Shown here in pieces: positions 43,835-52,756 of a stretch of DNA of 64,000 nucleotides (the stretch's first letter is position 1; every line of letters begins with the position of its first letter). Where the stretch lies: positions 3,327,001 through 3,391,000 of the forward strand of contig NZ_CP095855.1 in assembly GCF_023100805.1 (NCBI RefSeq), written 5' to 3'. The notes under the pieces are model-generated. The model had not been told where the DNA came from, made no database searches, and saw only the letters and a program-made list of their open reading frames with translations. A program made the translations under genes and the position numbers. This DNA comes from Chitinophaga filiformis (GTDB lineage: Bacteria > Bacteroidota > Bacteroidia > Chitinophagales > Chitinophagaceae).

Positions 43835-45373
43835 ATGACTAAGCATATATCTAAAATAGCTGCTATGGCAATAGCCGTTTGTGTCGGTTTCAGCAGCTGT
43901 ACCAAAAAGTTCGATACCATTAACACCAATCCTGATAAGGCATCTTCCGCCTCTTCTGAGTGGCTGGCCACCAATATCCTCACTTCGGTGACATCGAAGG
44001 ATATTTCGCAGGGGACCAACTTCCGCCAGCCCTTTACCCTGGGGAAATATATTGGCTGGACAGAACTGGTGAGTGACTATCAGTACAACAGGATGATACG
44101 GGTGGATTTTGGAAGATTGCTGGTGCTGCGGGACGTAGAACCAATGATCAAAAATGCAGGCAATGAAAATCTGAAAAAGACTTACGAAGGTTTCGGGCAT
44201 TTTATCCGTGCATGGCAGTTTTTTCAGACCACGATGCAGGTAGGTGATATCCCTTACACAGAAGCTGTTCAGGGCTCTGCAGGGCTTATTAAAGCGAAAT
44301 ACGATACCCAGAAGGAGGTGTTCCGGGGCATACTGAACGAGCTGGACCAGGCAGATGAGCTGTTGTCTGGCGCTGTTAATTTCTCCGGCGACTTCATTTA
44401 CCAGGGTGACGTTGATAAATGGAGAAGGTTGGCCAACAGTTTCCAGCTATATGTATTGATCAATCTTTATAAGAAGACTGATGATACGGAACTGGATGTG
44501 ATCAATAAATTTAAAACTGTTGCTGCCCGCCCGCTGATGAGGGACTTCAACGACAACTTCGCAGTTACCTACACCGCATCTGCAGGTTACTGCTACCCAT
44601 GGAGCAGCACTCCTGCACAGTTGAACTCTTTCCTGAGTTACCCTGTACTTTCCAGTTACCTGTTGGATCCTATGAAAGCAACTGCCGACAGGCGCCTGTT
44701 CTATATGGCAGAACCTTCGCCGGCACAGATCGCAGCTGGTCAAACTGCTTCAGATTACAGCGCCTACCTGGGTATTGACCCCGCTGATGAATTGGGTGTG
44801 ATCGTAACTAATAAGAATGCCGGTAAATTCTGCGCCGTTAATAAACGTTACGAGGAAATGTACAATGCCGAACCGGTTGGTTTGCTGAACTATTGGGATA
44901 TTCAGTTCATTCTCGCTGAAGCAGCTGTACGGGGCTGGATTTCAGGTGCCGACGCACAGACCTTCTATGCCAACGGTATAAAAAGCCACATGCAGTTCCT
45001 GAAAAAGTATGCCCCTGCGTCTTATGCACACGGCATGGCAATGGATGACAACTATATCAACGATTTCCCCGCTACAATTGCACTCACGGGAACTGCAGAT
45101 AACCAGATCAAACAGATCATTACACAGAAGTATATTGCAGGCTTCTTTCAGAACTCCGACTATACCGCCTGGTATGAAAACAGGCGTACAGGATATCCGG
45201 TGTTTACGCTTAATACAAGTACGAACCTGAACACTCCCGCCAGTGTATTTCCTTTAAGATGGATGTATCCTCAGAAGGAGCTGGATTATAACGCCGGAAA
45301 TGTTACAAAAGCGTTGCAGGATCAGTTCAATGGGAATGATGACCCGAGCAATGCAATGTGGTTGCTGAAATAA
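43835..45373 (+). CDS. SusD/RagB-type outer-membrane nutrient-binding lipoprotein
   Basis: The product has 512 residues. It has a lipoprotein signal (VGFSSCTKK, cysteine at 22) followed by FDTINTNPDKASS, the typical start of the second SusD group (SusD-like_2). Helical TPR-like content is evident, for example AYAVMT-free stretches such as KTYEGFGHFIRAWQFFQTT. It forms the lid that captures substrate for SusC. The operon is SusC-SusD, ending in a hairpin terminator at 45393. Confidence 0.92.
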   Translation: MTKHISKIAAMAIAVCVGFSSCTKKFDTINTNPDKASSASSEWLATNILTSVTSKDISQGTNFRQPFTLGKYIGWTELVSDYQYNRMIRVDFGRLLVLRDVEPMIKNAGNENLKKTYEGFGHFIRAWQFFQTTMQVGDIPYTEAVQGSAGLIKAKYDTQKEVFRGILNELDQADELLSGAVNFSGDFIYQGDVDKWRRLANSFQLYVLINLYKKTDDTELDVINKFKTVAARPLMRDFNDNFAVTYTASAGYCYPWSSTPAQLNSFLSYPVLSSYLLDPMKATADRRLFYMAEPSPAQIAAGQTASDYSAYLGIDPADELGVIVTNKNAGKFCAVNKRYEEMYNAEPVGLLNYWDIQFILAEAAVRGWISGADAQTFYANGIKSHMQFLKKYAPASYAHGMAMDDNYINDFPATIALTGTADNQIKQIITQKYIAGFFQNSDYTAWYENRRTGYPVFTLNTSTNLNTPASVFPLRWMYPQKELDYNAGNVTKALQDQFNGNDDPSNAMWLLK

Positions 45374-45392
45374 GAATAGTGATGGAAGAGAG

Positions 45393-45415
45393 GCCGTCCC
45401 GTTTTTCGGGACGGC
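45393..45415 (+). terminator. Hairpin terminator of the SusC/SusD operon
   Basis: A perfect 9-bp GC-rich stem (45393-45401 with 45407-45415) has a T5 loop and is followed by TTTCTT. Confidence 0.85.
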
Positions 45416-45781
45416 TTTCTTATGTGCGGTAAATATGCCAGGCTCTTTAAGGCATAGATCCCGGAGGAGTTGTTAAGGAGAAACGCTGATCCGGAGTAAT
45501 GCACACATACATGCAAATGATTCAATACAAACGAGTATGTTTAGGTTGTTTATTATGAATTGATTATAATCTGCTGATCACGGTCATTGTTTATTAGATA
45601 TCTGCTCGAAAAGCAACACAGGATTGAGATCAAGCCCCCTTTTTACGCCTCAAAAAAGGCCAAAGCACCTGTTTACACACAAATTATTTTCGCACGGCCT
45701 GTTAACAAGTTTTGACAGGCATGCTGAATGGATAAGGTATTTTGCACCTCGAAAAGTACACATCTCTAAACCATTCTAACA
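45416..45781 (+). promoter_or_regulatory. Leader region of the anaerobic ribonucleotide reductase operon
   Basis: 366 bases hold no gene. Near the end, TTTTGACAGG followed after a gap by GGTATTTTGCAC (about 45709-45749) is a plausible promoter (TTG element plus a TAnnTTTG-like box), with a leader of about 30 bases. A GCCTCAAAAAAGGC hairpin is seen near 45647-45660. No clear FNR- or NrdR-type box was recognised. Confidence 0.4.
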
Positions 45782-47965
45782 ATGAACTACGTTATCAAAA
45801 GACATGGTGCGTTCGAACCCTTCATGCCATTTAAAATAAAGGACGCGATAGAAAAAGGGTATGCAAGTGTAAATAAAAAGTCAGATGATACAGTATATGA
45901 GAAAGTGATTGCAAGATTGCGGAGTAAGGATGTGTGGTCGGTGGAAGAAATTCAGGATCTTATCGAGAAGGAACTCTTTGCGAACAGCGCGTTTGAGGTC
46001 ATGCGGTCCTTTATGTTATACAGACACACCCGCAAATTACAGCGGGAGCATGTACCTGGTATAGCTGAGCATACAACCATGGTAGATAGTACCCAGACAA
46101 TAGAAGAGTATATATCACAAACAGACTGGCGGATCAATGCCAATGCGAATACTTCTTATTCCAATGCTGGCATGGTAAATAATGTGGCGGGTAAGGTCAT
46201 TGCCAATTACTGGCTGGATAAGGTGTATTCGAGGGAAGAAGGATATGCACATCGTAACGGAGATATTCATATTCATGATATAGACTGTCTGACAGGATAC
46301 TGTGCGGGATGGAGCCTTAGGGCATTGTTAAACGAAGGGTTCAATGGTGTGAGGGGACGTGTGGAAAGCCGGCCGCCGAATCATTTCCGGGAGGCATTGG
46401 GACAGATGGCCAATTTCCTTGGCATCTTGCAAAGCGAATGGGCGGGTGCACAGGCATTCAGTTCCTTTGATACTTATCTGGCTCCCTACGTTTTCAAAGA
46501 TGACCTCAGCTATGAGGATATCCTGAAGGCGGTGAGAAGCTTTGTGTACAACCTGAATGTACCGGCCCGCTGGGGACAATCGCCATTCACGAATATTACC
46601 ATCGACTGGACTGTACCAGAGGATCTGAAGTTACAGTTTCCCACCAGGAAAGATATTCATCTCTTTAATGGTATTACTGATCCGGTGATAGTGCAGAAAG
46701 CGAAGGACAGAGGCGTTAATGAACTTTCTGAACTAACCTATATTCATTTTCAACAGGAAATGAATATGATCAATAAAGCCTACTATACGGTGATGACAGC
46801 AGGTGATGCCAATGGTCAGCCGTTTACGTTTCCGATTCCAACGGTGAATATTACGGAAGATTTTGACTGGTATGGCGAAAACACAGACCTCTTGTTTGAG
46901 AACACTGCCCGTATCGGCTCTTCCTATTTTCAAAACTTTATCGGTAGTCAATATATCTATGATGATAATGGCAATCGCATAGAGAACCCCAATGCCTATA
47001 AACCCAATGCGGTAAGAAGCATGTGTTGTCGCCTGCAACTGGACCTGCGTGAGCTGCTGAAACGCGGAAACGGGCTGTTTGGCAGCGCTGAAATGACGGG
47101 TAGTATAGGTGTGGTGACAATCAATATGGCACGCTTAGGCTTCCTGCATAAAGGTGACAAGCCCGCTTTGTATGCTAAATTAGATAATCTGCTGGACCTT
47201 GCTAAATCTACCCTGGAGAAGAAGAGAGTATTCATCCAGGAGATGTACGACAGGGGATTGTTTCCATACACGAAACGTTATCTGCCACATTTTCGCAACC
47301 ATTTTTCTACCATCGGCGTGAATGGCATTAATGAGATGATCAGGAACTTTACTCATGATCAGGAAGATATCATTTCCGATGCGGGTCGTAATATGGCTGC
47401 TGAGGTGCTGGATCATATCCGTAAGAAGATCACGCAATACCAGGCAGATACCGGTAATCTATACAACCTCGAGGCTACTCCTGCTGAAGGCACTACCTAT
47501 CGTTTTGCGAAAGAGGATAAAAAGCGCTTCCCGGATATCATACAGGCAGGTATGGATGCTAATATCTACTATACCAACAGCTCGCAGATCCCGGTGGACT
47601 ATACCGACGATCCTTTCGAAGCCTTGCTGCTACAGGATGAACTGCAGTGCAAATATACCGGTGGTACGGTTTTGCATCTTTACATGCGGGAAAAGTTAAG
47701 TACGCCCGAAGCGTGTCGCAACCTGGTAAAGAAAGTGCTTTCCAGCTTCAGGCTGCCTTATATTACCATCACGCCTGTCTTTAGTATTTGCCCTGAGCAT
47801 GGGTACCTTTCCGGCGAACATGAACATTGCCCTACATGTGATGATAAATGCCTTGTTTATACGCGTGTAATGGGCTATCACCGGCCTGTTGAAAGTTTCA
47901 ATATTGGTAAAAAGGGCGAGCATAGGCAACGTGTTCATTTTGTAGAAACGGTTGACCATGGCTAA
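45782..47965 (+). CDS. nrdD: Anaerobic ribonucleoside-triphosphate reductase
   Basis: The product has 727 residues. An ATP-cone regulatory domain lies at about 3-92. The glycyl-radical body includes NGDIHIHDIDCLTGYCAG. The C-terminal zinc site is CPEHGYLSGEHEHCPTC followed by DDKC, and the glycyl-radical loop is RVMGYHRPVESFN, where the glycine before Tyr is the radical site. It makes deoxynucleotides without oxygen and needs its activase NrdG, whose gene overlaps the stop codon by 8 bases. It acts in the cytoplasm under low oxygen. Confidence 0.93.
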   Translation: MNYVIKRHGAFEPFMPFKIKDAIEKGYASVNKKSDDTVYEKVIARLRSKDVWSVEEIQDLIEKELFANSAFEVMRSFMLYRHTRKLQREHVPGIAEHTTMVDSTQTIEEYISQTDWRINANANTSYSNAGMVNNVAGKVIANYWLDKVYSREEGYAHRNGDIHIHDIDCLTGYCAGWSLRALLNEGFNGVRGRVESRPPNHFREALGQMANFLGILQSEWAGAQAFSSFDTYLAPYVFKDDLSYEDILKAVRSFVYNLNVPARWGQSPFTNITIDWTVPEDLKLQFPTRKDIHLFNGITDPVIVQKAKDRGVNELSELTYIHFQQEMNMINKAYYTVMTAGDANGQPFTFPIPTVNITEDFDWYGENTDLLFENTARIGSSYFQNFIGSQYIYDDNGNRIENPNAYKPNAVRSMCCRLQLDLRELLKRGNGLFGSAEMTGSIGVVTINMARLGFLHKGDKPALYAKLDNLLDLAKSTLEKKRVFIQEMYDRGLFPYTKRYLPHFRNHFSTIGVNGINEMIRNFTHDQEDIISDAGRNMAAEVLDHIRKKITQYQADTGNLYNLEATPAEGTTYRFAKEDKKRFPDIIQAGMDANIYYTNSSQIPVDYTDDPFEALLLQDELQCKYTGGTVLHLYMREKLSTPEACRNLVKKVLSSFRLPYITITPVFSICPEHGYLSGEHEHCPTCDDKCLVYTRVMGYHRPVESFNIGKKGEHRQRVHFVETVDHG

Positions 47966-48635
47966 GCCTATCTATAACATCACCCCCTTTACATTACTGG
48001 ATTACCCTGATAAGACAGCCTGCATACTTTGGTTTGCAGGCTGTAATATGAGATGCCTGTATTGCTATAATCCGGACATCGTGGAAGGAAAGGGTAGATA
48101 TAGTTATGAAGATGCCATTACATTCATCCGTAAGCGTAAATACCTGCTCGACGGCGTGGTATTAAGCGGCGGTGAATGCACATTGCATAAGCAGTTACCT
48201 GCTTTTTGCAGACAACTAAAAGATGAAGGTATGTTGATCAAGATCGACACCAATGGTACTAATCCTGATCTCATCCTCGATCTGCAGACTGATGGCCTGG
48301 TTGATTACATTGCATTGGATTATAAAGCGCCTGCCGCTAAACATGCGTCCATCACTCAATCTTCATTGTATGCGAGATTTGAAAGTTTTTTAAAGATATT
48401 GTTAAAAAGCAATATCCCTTTTGAGATCAGGACAACTGTTCATACGGACCTGCTCAATGAAGAAGACCTGCAGGAGATGATTGCTTTTTTGGAAAAGGAA
48501 GGATTCGCAGGGAAATTATTCATTCAACATTTTGTGAATGATTCACGGACGATCGGACAACTACGGAATATAGCCGGCAAAATAGATCCTGGTAAATTTG
48601 CATCCGGTGGCATAGAAATGGTGTTTAGAAATTAA
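47958..48635 (+). CDS. nrdG: Anaerobic ribonucleotide reductase-activating protein (radical SAM)
   Basis: The product has 225 residues from ATG 47958; a TTG six bases earlier is also in frame. The radical SAM cysteine motif CX3CX2C is present in FAGCNMRCLYCYNP near 31-38 with the preceding PDKTACILW. GGECTLHKQL is the following glycine-rich SAM contact. It generates the glycyl radical on NrdD using S-adenosylmethionine. At 225 residues it is longer than classical NrdG (about 155) and looks like the longer NrdG2-type activases often paired with this class of NrdD. Confidence 0.9.
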   Translation: MAKPIYNITPFTLLDYPDKTACILWFAGCNMRCLYCYNPDIVEGKGRYSYEDAITFIRKRKYLLDGVVLSGGECTLHKQLPAFCRQLKDEGMLIKIDTNGTNPDLILDLQTDGLVDYIALDYKAPAAKHASITQSSLYARFESFLKILLKSNIPFEIRTTVHTDLLNEEDLQEMIAFLEKEGFAGKLFIQHFVNDSRTIGQLRNIAGKIDPGKFASGGIEMVFRN

Positions 48636-48636
48636 T

Positions 48637-48993
48637 TTATTCTTTTTTCCTGCTCCATAGAAGCAAAAGCAGGACATGCAACACGGTGAGCAAGCATAAA
48701 TACAAGATGGGTTTATGATGGTACAAGCCCTGGCACATCCGGCTCAGCGATATCAGCACGGTTATCCATAAGAAGGCGAATGATAATTTATCTACCCTGG
48801 CTGAGCTATACCTGCTGGCAAGATACAGAAGCAAATGGCCACTTACCATGTGAACGAAGTACCAGCTAAGGAACTGTTTGCCCGCAAGATGATAGGGGAA
48901 CCAATCGGCCAGTAATAAATAACCGTATAAACACGGTAATAAGAGGTAGCCGGCAATGGAAAGCAGGTAGCTTGTTTTATTTGTTGACACCAT
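48637..48993 (-). CDS. Hypothetical four-helix membrane protein
   Basis: The product has 118 residues and is almost wholly hydrophobic, with about four helices. Motifs include SYLLSIAGYLLLPCLYGYLL and the C-terminal LLTVLHVLLLLLWSRKKE. It is convergent with nrdG, with only one base between the two stops. It precedes the Cys/Gly-tail gene on the opposite side without sharing strand order problems; both are on the minus strand, so the GRDP-like gene is upstream of it by 30 bases and could be its operon partner. Function unknown. Confidence 0.6.
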   Translation of the reverse strand: MVSTNKTSYLLSIAGYLLLPCLYGYLLLADWFPYHLAGKQFLSWYFVHMVSGHLLLYLASRYSSARVDKLSFAFLWITVLISLSRMCQGLYHHKPILYLCLLTVLHVLLLLLWSRKKE

Positions 48994-49023
48994 ATTTCTT
49001 TGTTTTATAAGTTTGTTTTTAAA

Positions 49024-49731
49024 TTAACTTCCGCATCCTCCGCATCCGCCACCACAACCTCCACCGCATCCACTACCACACCCACTGCTACAGCTACTTC
49101 CACAACTACTACCCTCGCTATCATTATTTTTTCGTTTTTCTTCGCTGCCTCGGGAGCCCGTTATGATCGATCCGATCAGTACCATAAGACATATGATGAA
49201 GGGAGCAAATCCGATATCGCCCGGACTGCATGCGGTAAGAAAGAGGAGTGGAAGGAGTAAGAGTCTTTTTAAGATCCGGGAAAGGACGTTTCTTGAGGGG
49301 GATTGGTCGCTCCAAAATTCGGGTGGTGGTTCTGTGTGAAACGTGTTACGGTAGAGATCAAGCGTATCTGTTCGCCAGTTTTCGTGTCTGTTTCTTTCCT
49401 GTGGGCCACCTGCGGAAGGGTGGTGGTGAATATTGCGATTTAATGTTTTTCCGCAGAATTCTTCCCAGTAGTTCTGTGTATAGATCAGGTGCAGGTGCCA
49501 TACCTCATCTATTACCTTGGAAGGAGACGCTCCCTGCGGCGAGATACAACAGAGGAAAATGAACTTCCTGTATTCTTCTATGGCTTTCAACCCGAAATTA
49601 TAGTCCCATTTGTTCTCCCGGGCAAGCTTGCGTGAAAAGGGGAGCCGGGCATCTGGGTCATCAAAGGGAAAGGATAGGATCCTTTGCCATAACTGCTCCT
49701 GTTGTGTAGTAAGTGTAGTTGTTTGATTCAT
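49024..49731 (-). CDS. Glycine-rich-domain protein (DUF1399/GRDP-like) with Cys/Gly C-terminal tail
   Basis: The product has 235 residues. The first ~145 hold a helical domain with VIDEVWHLHLIYTQNYWEEF and HHHPSAGG; the W-H-x-H pattern and the following aromatic-rich stretch match the GRDP/DUF1399 group as I remember it. One or two membrane helices are near 163-190. The tail (about 200-235) is an array of Cys, Gly and Ser with seven cysteines (CGSGCGGGCGGGCGGCGS). Some families of unknown function carry such tails on a membrane domain. The tail may bind metal or be a substrate for modification. Role unknown. Confidence 0.7.
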   Translation of the reverse strand: MNQTTTLTTQQEQLWQRILSFPFDDPDARLPFSRKLARENKWDYNFGLKAIEEYRKFIFLCCISPQGASPSKVIDEVWHLHLIYTQNYWEEFCGKTLNRNIHHHPSAGGPQERNRHENWRTDTLDLYRNTFHTEPPPEFWSDQSPSRNVLSRILKRLLLLPLLFLTACSPGDIGFAPFIICLMVLIGSIITGSRGSEEKRKNNDSEGSSCGSSCSSGCGSGCGGGCGGGCGGCGS

Positions 49732-49831
49732 AATAGTTTGTTTTTATACTGCTACAAAGCTCGCCCTGTTCGGAAAGATGGACGTATTGGAATTATCCTT
49801 TTCAGACTTATTTTCGTATTAAAATCGTATT

Positions 49832-50716
49832 ATGACGACAGACGAACTGGCGCACCTCGAACGGCTCATGAACTACATCGCCCACCATTTTATCAAAAAG
49901 AGCAACTGGGAAGATGTATCAAAGGCAGAATGGCTTTACATTTCAGCTGAATTCAATAAATTAATGCAGAAGGGAAAACAGCTGCCGGAAGAAGCAGCCT
50001 TCCTGGGTGATAACTATTTTTATGAACACCTCATCATTAAAAGACTGAAGGCTGCGAAGACGGGGAAGGCGTTATCCGGGATCAGTAGTCCCAATTTCGG
50101 GAAAATGAATACCATTGCCGGTATACTGGGCTACGACAGCTATATGGATTTCCTCCGGAATGCCGCTACCGTTTTCAGTTTCCATGAACTCAAGATCAAT
50201 ATTCCGCTGGGAGTGGTCAACACGGCACTATTGGATCACCTTACGGGATGCTGGTATTGCTATAATAGCAATCTGCCGCTGACGGGCCCCGGTGCTAAAG
50301 AGGAGCGGGTAAGGCGTTCAGCCATGGAGATCTATCAATCAGGTGGTGAGTACCTGGTGGAGCGCAGCGGTAAGGACAACCATATGTATTACGGCAAGAT
50401 CACCGCCTACGGCGACTACATTTTCATCATCATGAACAGTACTACTTTCATTCGCCAAAGGCATTTTATTGGCCGGGTGAAAGATGCCACCCGTAAGCTG
50501 AAGCAAAAAGACTTCAGTGTAGACCAGATGAATTTTGTAAGTACCTGTGTCAGTTTCAGCGAAGACCCGGTAGCACTGAACGAAATATTTGACCGCGTGC
50601 CTGCAGCGGATTTCGAGAAGCTGTCCGTTGATTTGCCGCTAAGTAGTCCTGAATTGCCGGCGCATATCCTGGAACAGCTTAAGAATAAGGGCTTGCACCA
50701 GATATCGGATTATTGA
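49832..50716 (+). CDS. Hypothetical 294-residue cytoplasmic protein
   Basis: No signal or membrane segment is present. The first ~110 residues are helical (ELAHLERLMNYIAHHFIKKS), and the next part is mixed (LLDHLTGCWYCYNSN near 135, DYIFIIMNSTTFIRQRHF near 195). I know no family. It is a single gene starting on the plus strand in a leader region of about 100 bases after the GRDP-like gene, which it diverges from. The AraC gene follows 131 bases later on the same strand. Confidence 0.6.
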   Translation: MTTDELAHLERLMNYIAHHFIKKSNWEDVSKAEWLYISAEFNKLMQKGKQLPEEAAFLGDNYFYEHLIIKRLKAAKTGKALSGISSPNFGKMNTIAGILGYDSYMDFLRNAATVFSFHELKINIPLGVVNTALLDHLTGCWYCYNSNLPLTGPGAKEERVRRSAMEIYQSGGEYLVERSGKDNHMYYGKITAYGDYIFIIMNSTTFIRQRHFIGRVKDATRKLKQKDFSVDQMNFVSTCVSFSEDPVALNEIFDRVPAADFEKLSVDLPLSSPELPAHILEQLKNKGLHQISDY

Positions 50717-50820
50717 TCGTTGCAGTGAAGAGATATTTTATGTTTTCTGCCGGCTTATCGGAAACAACTGGTTGTTAAAGAACGGGAAGCAGGGTACGGG
50801 ATTTTTTGGGGGAGATACCT

Positions 50821-50828
50821 TAACTTTG
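50821..50828 (+). promoter_or_regulatory. Candidate promoter box before an AraC gene
   Basis: TAACTTTG fits the Bacteroidota -7 consensus TAnnTTTG exactly, 19 bases ahead of the ATG. A TTTTTTGG run lies upstream, but spacing to a -33 element is not convincing. Confidence 0.4.
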
Positions 50829-50847
50829 ATTTTTACAAATAAAAGGT

Positions 50848-51798
50848 ATGAAAAGTGTTTCAATGAACGAACTTGACATGCGCCTGGCTACCGGGTCTCC
50901 TCTGGAGCTGAGTGCCTTGCTGCCAGAGGGTATTCAGCATGAGATCGGCCATTTCAACATATTCAATATAGCAAAGATCCGGCAGACTGTTCAGAACAGA
51001 CCGAAAGAACCCTATCAGTGCCGTACTTTTTATAAGATCAATCTTTTACAGGGGCATTCGGAGATTGAATTTGCTGACAGCATTATACATCTGTCACAGC
51101 CAACCCTCGTCTTTACCACGCCTAAAAGTCCTTTTACCTGGCTACCGCTGGAACGGCAGTCCGGCATGTGTTGTGTATTCACGCCAGAATTCCTTCATCC
51201 GACAAGGAGTGGTGTCGTGCTGGATGAACTGCCTATTTATAAATCGCCGGAGCATCCTGTGTTTCCGCTGCAGAAAACAGATGTAAAAAAAGTAAAAGAC
51301 ATCTTTGAAAAGATGGAGGCAACCATCGTTTCCAATTACGCCTACAAATATGACCTGCTGCGTGCTTACACGCTTGAGCTCATTCATCTGGGGCAGCAGT
51401 TGCAGTCAACGATCATGCTTCATCCCAATCACAGCAGCTTTGCGCGTACAACCTCTCTGTTCATCGAGTTGCTGGAAAGGCAATTTCCGCTGGAAAGCCC
51501 TCACCAGAAAGTAACGTTGCGCACTGCGAAAGACTATGCTGATAAGCTATCCGTACATGTCAACCATCTGAATAAAGTATTAAAGGAAACCACTGGCCTG
51601 ACCACATCTGCATTAATAGCCGGAAGGATTCTGCAGGAAGCGCAGATCCTGTTGCGGCAGACGAATTGGACCATCGCGCAGATCGCTGATAGTCTGGGCT
51701 TTTCAGACTTTGCACATTTTGCGAAGTTCTTTAAGAATGAAACAGGTATTCCACCCGGGTCATATCGCTCACAAACCGAAAGTTTGAATTTTACATAA
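50848..51798 (+). CDS. AraC-family transcriptional regulator
   Basis: The product has 316 residues. The N-terminal ~200 are a cupin-type sensor region with FYKINLLQGHSEIEFADSI and a following helical linker. The C-terminal ~100 are the AraC helix-turn-helix pair (LSVHVNHLNKVLKETTGLTT, then ADSLGFSDFAHFAKFFKNE). It precedes an SDR gene on the same strand at a gap of 78 bases and an alpha/beta hydrolase further on, and probably controls them. Confidence 0.88.
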   Translation: MKSVSMNELDMRLATGSPLELSALLPEGIQHEIGHFNIFNIAKIRQTVQNRPKEPYQCRTFYKINLLQGHSEIEFADSIIHLSQPTLVFTTPKSPFTWLPLERQSGMCCVFTPEFLHPTRSGVVLDELPIYKSPEHPVFPLQKTDVKKVKDIFEKMEATIVSNYAYKYDLLRAYTLELIHLGQQLQSTIMLHPNHSSFARTTSLFIELLERQFPLESPHQKVTLRTAKDYADKLSVHVNHLNKVLKETTGLTTSALIAGRILQEAQILLRQTNWTIAQIADSLGFSDFAHFAKFFKNETGIPPGSYRSQTESLNFT

Positions 51799-51876
51799 AA
51801 TGGATTGGTGTTACCATTGTGCATATTTGTTGTTTGGGGGAATTTTGTACTGTTCTTAAATCAAAATAGTACAACA

Positions 51877-52629
51877 ATGAGCTCTTCGAAAATTGCATTA
51901 GTAACAGGCGGTAGCCGGGGCATCGGACAGAATATTGCATTGAGCCTGGCGCAGAAAGGCCACGACATCATCATTACATATCTTAACAGGAAAGAGAGTG
52001 CAGAGGAAACTATATCGGCTATTCAGGCACTGGGGCGTAAGGCCGTAGCCCTGCAGCTCAACACATCGGATACTAAAGGTTTCGACGCTTTTGTTAAGCA
52101 GTTAAGCGATGTATTGAACAGCACATTTGGAACTACCCGCTTCGATTTTCTCATCAATAATGCGGGCACTGCTTCGCAGGCGCCGATTACCACTGCTACG
52201 GAAAGCCAGTTCGATGAAATGATGAATATTCATCTGAAAGGAGTTTATTTCCTCACACAAAAGCTGTTACCGTTGTTACAGGATGGCGGCAGGATTGTCA
52301 ATATTTCATCCGCAGTATCCCGGATCTCTTATCCAGGCGTATCAGTGTACGGTATAATGAAGGGAGGAATGGATGTATATACCAGGTACCTGGCTGCTGA
52401 ACTGGGCACAAGGGGGATATCTGCAAACGTTGTAGCGCCGGGAGCCATCTTTGGCGGTGGAGCAATGGAGGATAATCCTGATATGCGCGCATTCGTGAAA
52501 GGAATAACGGCACTGGGTCGTGTGGGCTTACCGGATGATGTTGGCGGCGTGGTGTCATTCCTTTGCAGTGATGACGCTAAATGGGTAAATGGCCAGCGTA
52601 TTGAGGTAACTGGCGGTGTGGGATTGTAG
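51877..52629 (+). CDS. Short-chain dehydrogenase/reductase
   Basis: The product has 250 residues from ATG 51877; an upstream in-frame GTG/ATG region adds 24 residues that do not match the family. The Rossmann loop is VTGGSRGIGQNIA, the core NNAG is present and the active site SYPGVSVYGIMKGG has Y-x-x-x-K with a Ser (NISSAVS) 13 residues before. It is a classical SDR using NAD(P)H, typically reducing aldehydes, ketones or quinones. It lies after the AraC gene. Confidence 0.88.
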   Translation: MSSSKIALVTGGSRGIGQNIALSLAQKGHDIIITYLNRKESAEETISAIQALGRKAVALQLNTSDTKGFDAFVKQLSDVLNSTFGTTRFDFLINNAGTASQAPITTATESQFDEMMNIHLKGVYFLTQKLLPLLQDGGRIVNISSAVSRISYPGVSVYGIMKGGMDVYTRYLAAELGTRGISANVVAPGAIFGGGAMEDNPDMRAFVKGITALGRVGLPDDVGGVVSFLCSDDAKWVNGQRIEVTGGVGL

Positions 52630-52681
52630 TTAATTATATTTACTTGCACCAATGCAGACCTTTTAAAAATTGAACAAGCAA

Positions 52682-52707
52682 AAACGCCGGAAGTATCTCC
52701 GGCGTTT
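52682..52707 (+). terminator. Hairpin terminator after the SDR gene
   Basis: A perfect 10-bp stem (52682-52691 with 52698-52707) has a 6-base loop. It overlaps the 5' end of a longer possible frame of the next gene, which helps to place that gene's start further in. Confidence 0.75.
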
Positions 52708-52756
52708 GCCATTTGATGCCACCCTATGGTTCCATTTTTGTTATACGATTTTAAAA

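Noticed and set aside
52670..52756. Longer start for the epoxide-hydrolase-like gene
   Set aside because: The extra 29 residues would be read through a perfect terminator hairpin at 52682-52707, and family proteins start near the ATG at 52757.
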